From NCBI GenBank assembly GCA_010015745.1, contig ML978211.1, forward strand, positions 1-64,000: a stretch of 64,000 nt of DNA. Reading direction: 5' to 3'. Of the stretch, positions 11,939 to 20,844 are shown one piece after another. This DNA is from Setomelanomma holmii. Taxonomy: Eukaryota; Ascomycota; Dothideomycetes; Pleosporales; Phaeosphaeriaceae. The notes beneath the pieces were generated by a model. That model ran no database searches. It was not told where the DNA came from and saw only the letters and a program-made list of their open reading frames with translations. The position numbers and the translations under genes were made by a program. Numbering within the stretch: the first letter of the stretch is position 1; each line of letters opens with the position of its first letter.

Positions 11939-11946
11939 TGTACGTA
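11939..11946. repeat. 8-bp target-site duplication (TGTACGTA), left copy
   Basis: TGTACGTA directly precedes the hAT terminus and is repeated at 15374-15381 directly after it. An 8-bp duplication is the hallmark of hAT elements. Confidence 0.92.
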
Positions 11947-14900
11947 CAGACATTCCAACAATCAAATCAATCAAATATAAGGTATAGGATTGATTTGTTT
12001 GCATCACTATAAGTGAGCAGATTGTTTGATTTGATTGTTAGACAGTTAGAGAGCTATTTGATTGCAAGTTGATTGAAGATTGATCAATTTGTGTGCTCTC
12101 AAGATTATTTGTATAGCAATTATAGTGGGGAGTGATCCCGGTTGCATATGTTGGATGTGGGAGCACAGGGCAGATATGAATGAGGCAGAAGGTTGTTGTA
12201 TTGAGAGAGCTACTGTAAGCGATTATATACACAACCAGATGAGTAAGCAGGTGACTAACAGAGTCACGTGAGATGCAGTTCACAGTGTACTGTGTGAACT
12301 GAGGTGCCAGGCTGACAGCATATATTGAAAGTTTCTGCTATCTCTTCATTAGAACAAGCTTCTGTCTCGCGCTTAGTAGGCAATACTACTCCAGCTCTCA
12401 CCCACGATTGTATAAGCTGAAGTGTAGCAAGTAATTAAGGCCTAATCTTGTGTTGTTGTAGCTCTAATAGGTCGCCAAGCTCGCTAAACATGCGCTTGCA
12501 GTCGCAGCTTGATGCTGGGATAGTGAGTATATCAATTGCAAGGCGGCTGAGGTTCAGGTATTTAGGCGCCAAAAAGAGCTAATAGCCGATAATGCTGTTG
12601 CTACCTTCAAACTGCTGCCGCATCCACTTTGGCTCATACTTGCGCCAACTATCGTACTTGTCACGTGGCTTGTTGAGGGCGCTTCCCTGGCTAACAAGAG
12701 CATCAATTGCCTCATCTATACCACCTGATACAGGCGATCTACACTGAGTTAAAGCAATAGCTTGCGGCTTATACTGCGCCTATAGCAGCTGGAAAGCGCT
12801 CTTGTTGGCTATAAGCCACCCAATCTTATCTTGATCCTGGCAGCTGTTCTCGCAATAGTATTTGTAGTATAGATAGAGGCAGACAGCAGCATAGTAAGCT
12901 GGCGAGTTATCAAGCTTCATGTAATACTCGTTGGCTTTGCGCCAGGCGGCTCGAAGGTTGATCGCAAGGTGGTCTTCAGGGGCGTGAGAGTGAGCGTTAA
13001 AATCAACATGCTCATATTAGGCGGCCCTAGTTTCAAGAGCGTTCAATAGATACTCAAACAGAGGTATAACCTTATAGATAGCTCTAAACCTGCCTGAATT
13101 ACTGCGCCCTTGAAGGCGATCAGTGGCGTACTTAAGTGGCCAAAGCAAGTCAATATACTCAGTTATCGTCGCCCACTCATCTGCCTTAAGTCTAGATGAC
13201 CTCATCTATGGCGCAGCATCAGGCTTCTGATTATTGCGCGCAAGAGCTATCTCATCGCATTGTGCTATTCGCTTAATGTAGAAGTTGGCGTACAAGTTGT
13301 ACGCGCCTTGAAGGTGTACAGCGCGCTTAAAGGCGCCGTAAAACGAGTTCTAGCGCGTAACAGCAAGCTTGACTAGCTTAAGTGTTTTTAGCCGCTTGTG
13401 TGAGGGCAGCGACTTAATCGCAGCTTCTTGGAAGTGCTCAAAAAGCTCGTGCTGTTGTGGTGTTTTGATGTAGTTGATAATCGCGGTTAGTATACCTAAT
13501 AGGCCTTCGCGTCGCCACTGTTAGAGGAGCCTCTCTTCGTCCTAACACAATTACTAACTACTTAACAACTCCTAGAGTACTCACGGCTATAGCGAGTAGT
13601 AGGAGAGAAGGTGGAGGAGGACAAGAGAGGAGAGCTGGCGGCACGTACGCCGAAAGTAGGTGAGAGTTTGCTAGCTTACCTGAACGTTCCCGCCCGCGTT
13701 ATTGTATGCCTGTTTATCCCGCCCGAAAATTATCATCTGGCCAACGAGGTTGAGCGTATGAGGGCCGCAGCGGAGGCTACAGTGAACTAGGTTGAAGCTA
13801 TACATTTGGGCAAGCTCATCAATAGCAGTATCGTTTGAGTATGCGTTGTTGAGAACAAAGTAACCTAGCTTCATGCGAGTAATGCCGTATATTGTGAGAG
13901 TATCCTTGACGACTTTAGCCATCTGAGCACCGCTATGGGCACCTATGAGTTGTGGCAGGTTAATAGGCACGTTAACAACCCTGCCTTCTACTGTTGCAAA
14001 GTGAGCTGCAATACCAAGAAAGCCACGCTTGCCCCCCTTAGTTGTCCACCCGTCAAAGCTTATATAGATCTTGCTGACAGCAGCAGACAAAATCTCAATA
14101 ACCTGGGGCTGCAAGAAGCTGAAAAGCTTCATAATGTAAGTAGAAACACTGCTAGGACTTACCTATAAAGCCGCTGCTGCAGTTAGGTTAGACAACTCCA
14201 TCATATGGCAAAACGACGACGCGCTCAACTCACTGAGCGGGTGATTCCTATCAACCAGCCAGAGCATTGCTGCCAGTCGAAACTGCTGGCAATCGAAGCC
14301 ACCTATAGCGTTAGCAACCTGTTGAGGTACTGCAACACCAGAAGCAACAACCTGAGCGATAGTACGCGCGCCGCCAGGTAGTAGTGGCTTTGGGCCGACT
14401 CTTGTTAGTCAGTGGCCTTGTCTGTTCAAGCCGAGATGAGTAGCAGCAGATAAGGTGGCAGAGGGTAACGTCAAAGATACCACTGCCTCCAGTATCTATC
14501 GATTTGTGCTGATGACAGTACTAGCAGACAAAAAAGGTCATCTTATTATTCCTCAGCAGCGCGACGCAATAGCCGTGCTGGAAGATCCAGCTTTTCTTAT
14601 GCTTCTAGGTTGCTCTAGTCTTGCAATACTGCAGTAAACGCCCCTAATCTATACCCTTGTAATTGTCCTCAAATCGCTGCTCAAACTGACTATCACCAGC
14701 CTCATCTCCTGCCTCAGTTGTAGCAACCGTCGCAGCAGCTGAGCCCTCAGTAGGCGGCCCAATATCATCTATTGCATCGCGCAACTGCGACTTGAACGGC
14801 GTAGCTTCGGTAGCTCAGGCGGCAGCATTAAGGAGAGCTCTGCGAGGCGACGGACGAGTAGGCAGTTGAGATGACTGCTGCTGGCTATCAATAAGCTTAA

Positions 14901-15373
14901 TCAGCTGGGTAGCAGTGCCTCAAGCGCGCTTTAGGGTGGTGACTAGGAAGACTTCACGCGCGGGCGCGACATGCTTATAGGGGCGTCAGGGAGGCATAAC
15001 AGCGCGTTAAAACACCAGAAGATAGCTTTCAAAACAGCAGGTAAGTTAAGCTGCTTAGTAGGCAGAGGCGGAAGACGAGCATCAGATTAACTTAAGTGTA
15101 TCGGTGGCTTACTAAGCTTAACGACAACACCAGAAAATTATCACCAGGTCGCTCCTCCAGCAATCCCAATAACCTCATCAAAATCTACAAAACAGCCTGT
15201 ACTAAGCACCTGTACCCTAGAGCTTATTAATCAAATCAATCAAATCAATCAAATTTCACACTACAGATTGATTTGGCTGCACAATCAGGGGCGGATGGAT
15301 TGACTTGATTGAATTGGAAATTTACAATTAAATCAATCAAATAACCAATCTGGATTGATTGTTGGAAAGTCTG
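11947..15373. mobile_element. hAT-superfamily DNA transposon nested in the Copia integrase
   Basis: A 3427-bp element with terminal inverted repeats CAGAC(A/T)TTCCAACAATCAA, 18 of 19 bases identical, and an 8-bp TGTACGTA duplication. Both subterminal regions are crowded with AATCAAATCA/TTGATTTGATT words (left about 11958-12100, right about 15228-15360), which look like transposase-binding repeats. Element plus one duplicated target is 3435 nt, a multiple of three, and removing it rejoins the Copia integrase in frame. It carries one degenerate transposase gene on the minus strand. Confidence 0.92.
12264..14640 (-). pseudogene. Broken hAT transposase with an intron
   Basis: Read on the minus strand, a BED zinc-finger-like segment lies near 14520-14640. 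After a frame change the catalytic region follows, including the FDGWTTKGGKRGFLG block near 14030-14075, then a probable intron with consensus donor GTAAGC at 13679 and acceptor TTAG near 13545. The second exon holds the conserved block around RSGRFRAIYKVIPLFEYLL and the C-terminal hAT dimerisation region (about 12440-12700, with PKYLNLSRLAIDIL and SCDCKRMFSELGDLLE). It ends at 12264. Premature stops occur repeatedly, several at positions where the family has Trp (TGG to TAG), for example just before residues MRSSRL at 13205. The start is uncertain. Similar to Restless-like fungal hAT transposases. Confidence 0.82.
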
Positions 15374-15381
15374 TGTACGTA
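15374..15381. repeat. 8-bp target-site duplication (TGTACGTA), right copy
   Basis: Exact repeat of 11939-11946, immediately after the right hAT terminus. Confidence 0.92.
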
Positions 15382-17979
15382 GGACCTCCTGACCTTATCG
15401 CTACCGATGCTGGCAGGAACTTCATTAGCAAGGAGTTTGTTGACAACGCTACGTCACTAGCTATTGAAGTCAAAGAGATACCAGTCAAAGCTCACAACTC
15501 TATTAGAAAAGTTGAGCAGTACCACGCGGTAATCCGCCGAGCTTTTGAGATCATCACTAGTGAGCTAGGCACCTCAACCACCCCAGAGCACCAGCTCCAG
15601 ATGGCTGTTAAAGCTATCAACGACACTGCCGGCCCTGACGGTCTTGTACCAACCCTCCTAGTCTTTGGGACGTACCCACGATTCTCTAAGACGTCCCCGC
15701 CATCACCGTCAATTGCAGCCTGATCTACTGCTGTACAAAAGGCTATAAATGAGATCCAGAAGGTTAAGGCAGCAAGGCAGGTACAGGACGCGTTGGCTAC
15801 CTGTAATGGGCCCAACGTTACTAAGGTCCTCCTGCTGCCCTTCTAGAGCAATGTCAAGGTCTGGCGTGAGAACAAAGGATAGACTGGCCCACACACCTTG
15901 CTTAGATTGAACCTGGACAGCACCGCCGCAATTGTTGACATCAATAGCAGGCCAGCAACCTTCCAGACCACCGTTGTCCAACTATACCATCATGACGATG
16001 AGGCCCTTTTCTCCCAGCCGCATGAAAAGGAGCACAAAGGCAGCCCTAATGACGGAGATGACGACTTTGTCCTAGAACAACCCCCTCCTTAGCGCAGTCG
16101 CAGTAGACCTAAGGGATTAAAGAATAAGCCTAAATCCTTACTACAGGCAATAACTACACCTGCAGAAACTGTTAACGCGATACATTTAACACAGCGAGAA
16201 CAGGATGACCTTATTCTTGCACAGGCCTTACGCTCTGCTGGCAAGATCATCACACTAGAACAGCCCTTCAAGAAGTCAACTCAGACTGAGATAGATGCAC
16301 TCATCGCCTGTGGTGTCTTCAAGTTCGTAGTATACGACCCTAAGATCCATGGCGGCGTCCGTATCTTCAAGTCACGTATTGTTAATGAGGTGAAGGGCAA
16401 GACGACCGACCAGCCCTATGAGAAATCACGTCTAGTTATCCAAGGCTACAACGACAGCGACAAGGCTCTCGTCCTTACCCAGAGCCCGACCATCCAGCGA
16501 GCGAGCCAGCGTCTCATCATTGCCCTTGCTCCGTCTCTCATCGCTCAGGGCATGCTGCTATGGCTGCGGGATATCACCCAAGCGTACACCCAGTCAGACG
16601 ATGCCCTTCAGCGCACCATCATTGCTGACCTCCCTGTCCAGCTCTGAGGATTGTACCTAAGTGGGACAATCATAGTTGTCATAAAACCTCTGTACGGTAT
16701 TGCAGAAGCTGGAGCGTATTGGTGGTCAACGTACTTCAAGCACCACACTAACAAGCTACAGATGGAGACGTCTACGTATGATCCGTGCCTCCTTATTTCC
16801 CGGCCAACGGCAGCAGGCGTTGGGATTGTTGGTATCCAGACGGACGACACTCTCGGCCTGTCTGATGCTCAGTTTGCTGCTAAGGAGAAGGAGGAACTCC
16901 ACTTCAACACTAAGGAGAAAGAGGTGCTTACTAAGGACAACAAGATAGACTCCAACGGCTGCGTTGTCACGATAGACAACAACACCATCTCCCTCCTCTA
17001 GAAACGACAAGGCGAGAAACTTAAGGCAGCTACAAACCAGAAGTCCTACATCTAGCAGCGAGCCTGCGGAGCTTATATCGCTTCTATCTGTTAACCAGAG
17101 GCTAGTTTCAACCTTGCTGCTGCCGCTCAGACAACTACAGACCCAACAAAGGAAGAAATATCCAGATTGAACAAGCGCATTATGTAGCAAAAGCAGAACG
17201 TTGACTAAGGGCTGTCATATGTACAACTGATAATGACGGACCTCAAACTATTTGCTATAGTCGACGCCTCATTTGCTAACAACAAGGACATAAGCTCGCA
17301 GATGGGATATGTGATTGTCCTCAGCAACAAGGTCACGGATAACACCAGCTTCACCATCCGCAGCAAACATCATCTATTGGTCATCCCTTAAGTGCAAGAG
17401 GATCACCCATAGTGTGCTTGCCTCCAAGATCTACGCTATGGCTCATGGTGTTGACATTGCTATCGCCATCAGATCTACCCTCAACGTTATCATAGACCGC
17501 TTGTCCCTCCCACACGTCCCGATTGTCGTGTGTACGGACTCTCTGTCCCTGTACAAATGCCTAGTCAAGCTCAGTACCACCAAGGAGAAGCGCCTTATAA
17601 TTAGCATCATGGCCTTACAAGAAGCTTATAAGCGGGGCAAGCTAAAGGATATTAGGTGGATTGATGGGCGTGACAACCTGGCGGATGCTATAACAAAGGC
17701 ATCCGCCAACCCTGCAATAGAACAGCTTATAAACACTAACAAGATTGAACTTTGAGTTTAGGGCTGGGTTAATTGGACCAAACACCAAGGCAACAACAGC
17801 CCTGGTCAAACCCTTGACAATGGTCACAGCCCCCACGAGACGACGTCCACCCCTGATCATGGCCCCAGCCACCGCGACGCGACGGCGTCAACAAGTGGGA
17901 TGAGATAGGATACCTAGGCAGGACTCAAGTAGCGTGGGATCCATAGATCCAACGCACTGACAAAAAGAAAGATAGCCAG

Positions 17980-18159
17980 TGTTAGGAATCAAACTACCGT
18001 ATGTAGAGTGAAAGCACCTACTCAGGTGACTAGGTAGCCCGTGCACAAGGTGTATTTCCTCTAAGAGGTGCAACCTTGCTGCTTTCAGCAATCAATCATC
18101 TACCTCAACTCGTTGCAACGACTGTTACTTGATTCAACCTTACCTTTGCCGTATCAACA
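17980..18159 (+). repeat. 3' long terminal repeat of the Copia element
   Basis: 180 bp, TGTTAGGAATC ... GCCGTATCAACA, five transitions away from the 5' LTR, followed by the duplicated GAGGC at 18160-18164. Confidence 0.93.
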
Positions 18160-18164
18160 GAGGC
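18160..18164. repeat. 5-bp target-site duplication (GAGGC), right copy
   Basis: Exact match to 8815-8819 on the other side of the Copia element. Confidence 0.9.
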
Positions 18165-18262
18165 AGAATCAAAGATCTAGAATTTCTGCTTAGCTGTTGT
18201 TGAGATCTTGACTTGCAATTTTCGTCATTTTTGGTGGTTTTTGGCGCTGGTGGAACACGTTA

Positions 18263-20078
18263 ACGTGTTCCACCACCATCCCGTCCACCCCACCAAAATC
18301 AACACGTCGCTGTGCACATCAACTAATATGACTCTACAACAACGTCTTCAATCGCCTCAAAAAGAGGGCAGACTCCTTCTTGCATCTCAAACCTGTAAAA
18401 TTAGACGCGTGAAAAGCAAGCATAGAGTTGCGCAGCTGTACAGCGTCCCCTGCACCACCCTTTGAGACCGCCTCTCAGGCGTACGACCTAAAGCAGTTGC
18501 CCATATCCACCAACGCAAGCTGCAGCCTACAGAGGCGCAGTCACTTGTTTAGTAGATATTAAACCTTGACCAACAAGGATTTCCACCCCATATCATCGAC
18601 ATATGACAAATGGCAGACGTTCTGCTTCCTGGCCGCGGCCAAGATCCTCCTCCACTACCAGTCAGCAAGAACTGGGTGTCGCGCTTTATCAACAGCCAAC
18701 CAGAGCTTCAGACAAAGTGGAATGAGAAGTTTCACTCCCAGCAGGCTAGATGTGAGGATCCTGTCAAGATCAATGCGTGGTTCAAGCTTATAGAGGAGAC
18801 GCACCAGGCATACGGAGTACTTGATGAGGACGTATACAACTTTGATGAGACTGGCTTTATGATGGGTGTTGCTGCAACGTCAAAGGTTGTTACTAGCTCT
18901 GACACTATTGGTTGAGCTACTGTCGTTCAGCCAGGCAATCGCGACTGGGTTACGACAATCGAGTGTATTAACGCATCTGGCTGGTCTATCCCACCATTTG
19001 TAATCCTGTCAGGCAAGCTGCACCAGGCCAGCTGGTATTGCGATCTACCTACAGACTGGGTAGTAGCTGTCAGCGACAACGGCTGGACCACTAATGAGCT
19101 TGGCCTTGAGTGGGTGAAGCACTTCAATAGACACACAGAGTCACGTACAAAGGGAGCGTATAGACTGCTTATCCTTGATGGCCACAGCAGCCACGCTACG
19201 CCTGAGTTTGACCAGTACTGCGCTGAGAACAAGATCATCACCCTCTGTATGCCACCCCACACGTCACACCTCCTCCAGCCACTTGATGTTGGCTGCTTCT
19301 CTCCTCTTAAGGGAGCCTATAGATATGAGGTTGGAGAGCTTGCCCGCCAAGGAGTCTTCCATGTAGACAAGGAGGAGTTTCTCTACATCTACCCACGTAT
19401 ACGCATGTTAGTTCTCTCAGAGCAGAACATCTAGAGTGGTTTCCAAGCAACAGGGCTTATCCCATACTGTCCTGAACGCGTCCTATTGTGCCTTACTGTT
19501 GTCAGAACGCTGTCTCCACCAAGCACAGCAGCTAGCGAAGCAGTAGCGTGGACAGCAGAGACGCCTCATACAACTACCCAGCTTGAGCAGCAGGCCCGTC
19601 TTGTACGAGACCTTCTTAAGCGACAATCTCAGAGCCCTACTACTCAAGCTATCGCCCAGCTTGTTAAAGGTTGTCAGCTTGCTATAAACTCAGCAGTAAT
19701 CTGAACAGAGGAGAACTCAAAGCTATGTGCTGCGAACCACGGCCAGCAGCGCAAACGTCAGCAGCGGCAACAGTATATAGCCCGTGGAGGAGCGCTGCAG
19801 GCTTAAGAAGGTCGTGCGCTGATTGCAGAGGCTCAAATAGGTGTCTACAAGGGTGACCAAACTCAGACCCTGCAGGCACAAACACGAGCACCACCAACAT
19901 GCAGCAACTGTCATGTACAAGGCCACAACAGAACTCAATGTAGAGCTATCTAATCTATCTTAATCTAAAATCTTAGAAGTTTTAATTATGTGGTTGTGGA
20001 GCAATTGTACGCTGAGCTGTACGCGTTTTGGTGGGGTGGACGGGATAGTGGTTTTGACGGGATGGTGGTGGAACACGT
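18263..20078 (+). mobile_element. Fot1/pogo-type (Tc1-mariner superfamily) DNA transposon
   Basis: An 1816-bp element flanked by TA at 18261-18262 and 20079-20080. The terminal inverted repeats start ACGTGTTCCACCACCATCCCGTC (23 identical bases) and continue CACCCCACCAAAA; the right copy has 17 extra bases between these blocks, apparently a partial duplication. It contains one transposase gene that fills almost the whole interior. The left TA is shared with the neighbouring non-autonomous element, so the two stand end to end with only TA between them. Confidence 0.92.
18328..19953 (+). pseudogene. Fot1-type DDE transposase killed by eight stop codons
   Basis: ATG at 18328 to TAA at 19951-19953 is one continuous frame of 542 codons, the usual Fot1 length, with no frameshift. 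It carries an N-terminal pogo/CENP-B-like DNA-binding region, the catalytic aspartates in NFDETGF, LILDGHSSH and LQPLDVGCF (DDD triad), and a C-terminal CCHC zinc knuckle (CX2CX4HX4C, about 19897-19938). Premature stops stand at 18463, 18550, 18553, 18604, 18913, 19432, 19702 and 19804. Each is one C-to-T or G-to-A step from Arg, Gln or Trp codons; the adjacent pair TAGTAG at 18550 fits CAGTGG. The gene is dead but recently so. Confidence 0.93.
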
Positions 20079-20099
20079 TATTGCATCACCTGGTGGTAC
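20079..20099. repeat. Right arm of the palindromic insertion site
   Basis: TATTGCATCACCTGGTGGTAC, the exact reverse complement of 8517-8537. The match stops at 20100. Confidence 0.9.
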
Positions 20100-20844
20100 A
20101 GCTCACACTAATGACGTCACAGCAGCCCGAGCTCGCTGTCGTCCTGGTCCTGCTCCGCAACTCCATCTCTTTCCATCCTACTAGTCTCGTCCAAAGACGT
20201 TCCGTTCCATAATTTTACTGGTCGTGTATCTCATACTGACGGCTCCCAAACGCGCATGTCAAGAGTGTGTTGGTCCAACCTACCGTGTCTGCTGCTGTGG
20301 GTTCCGACGTGTTTATACAGCCGCTGAAGGTAGGGCTTTCGCACCAAGCCATGGTCAATGCGAGAAAATGTGAGAAAATGCGAGAAAAGTTCACTGTTAG
20401 GCGGACCCAGACGAATATACCATGTCGGCTTCCACATATCAGATCTCATGGGAGGAAATTTTGCCAGCAGTCATGAATCGCGCGACTGCACATGGTGCGC
20501 AACCCTCACGTCCTACTAGGCGAAGGATTCTAAGGTTGGTCGTAGTACATTGATTCTAGGTATATTTAGCGTTGGGACCGTCTATTTCATCTGAGCAATG
20601 TCAGTTGTGGGCGTTGGCAAGGACCTCAACGCCCCTTAAGGCCACCCTTTCAAGATCCCAGTCTCGCATCTCGAACGAGATGAATGCCAAGCACTCAGGG
20701 CAGTATTAACAGTGAGGCGAAGCACAATCGTGTGTCTTGCACTCCATGTGAAGCCTTACCTTTGCGGAGAATGGGGAGCTGTTGAATAAGTTGGACTTTT
20801 CGCGAATACTTCTTACAACACATATCGCCAAGAAAGACGAGATA
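20100..20844. other. Intergenic region right of the transposon stack
   Basis: Unique sequence between the palindrome arm and the damaged membrane-protein gene. No gene or further transposon end is seen. Confidence 0.4.

Larger units (their letters stand above)
9498..17755 (+). pseudogene. Broken Copia Gag-Pol polyprotein
   Basis: An ATG at 9498 opens a Gag frame containing a 27-bp in-frame tandem repeat, then a conserved Gag core near 10140-10560. A 19-bp tandem duplication at 10581-10618 shifts the frame. In the shifted frame follow a CCHC-like zinc knuckle (about 10807-10845), the protease motif LDTGAAG at 11221, the integrase HHCC zinc domain (about 11596-11770) and the integrase core, which is cut at 11946 by the hAT element and resumes at 15382. 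Reverse transcriptase with the catalytic TDD motif (about 16840-16850) and RNase H (to 17755) follow; a second frame change lies near 17341-17370. Many codons are TAG, TAA or TGA where the family has Trp, Gln or Arg, so it cannot make active protein. Confidence 0.9.
8820..18159 (+). mobile_element. Ty1/Copia LTR retrotransposon, inactivated and carrying a nested hAT element
   Basis: Spans two 180-bp LTRs, each beginning TGTT and ending AACA, flanked by the duplication GAGGC. The coding order is Gag, zinc knuckle, protease, integrase, reverse transcriptase, RNase H, which is diagnostic of Ty1/Copia rather than Gypsy. A purine-rich tract (AAAAAGAAAGATAG, 17962-17975) lies just before the 3' LTR, as expected of a polypurine tract. 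I could not assign the primer-binding site from the sequence after 8999. Without the hAT insertion plus one duplicated target the element would be about 5.9 kb. The two LTRs differ at 5 of 180 positions. Confidence 0.93.
8538..18260. mobile_element. Non-autonomous pogo/Tc1-mariner-type element (MITE-like), interrupted by the Copia element
   Basis: The left part (8538-8819) and right part (18165-18260) are two halves of one small element of about 378 bp, split by the Copia insertion. It starts ACGTGTTCCGCCAG and ends in the inverted form, flanked by TA at 8536-8537 and 18261-18262. The terminal inverted repeats run about 65 bp; the left copy has an 11-bp insertion (TCATGCGCCAG, apparently a local duplication) and then matches for about 50 bp (CGCCAAAAACCACC ... 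GTCAAGATCTC). The centre is AT-rich and codes for nothing. Its outermost 13 bp are shared with the adjacent Fot1-type element, so that family's transposase may mobilise it (inference). Confidence 0.8.

Noticed and set aside
8517..20099. Starship-type giant element
   Set aside because: No tyrosine recombinase (DUF3435-like) or cargo genes are seen; each part is explained by ordinary hAT, Copia and pogo elements.
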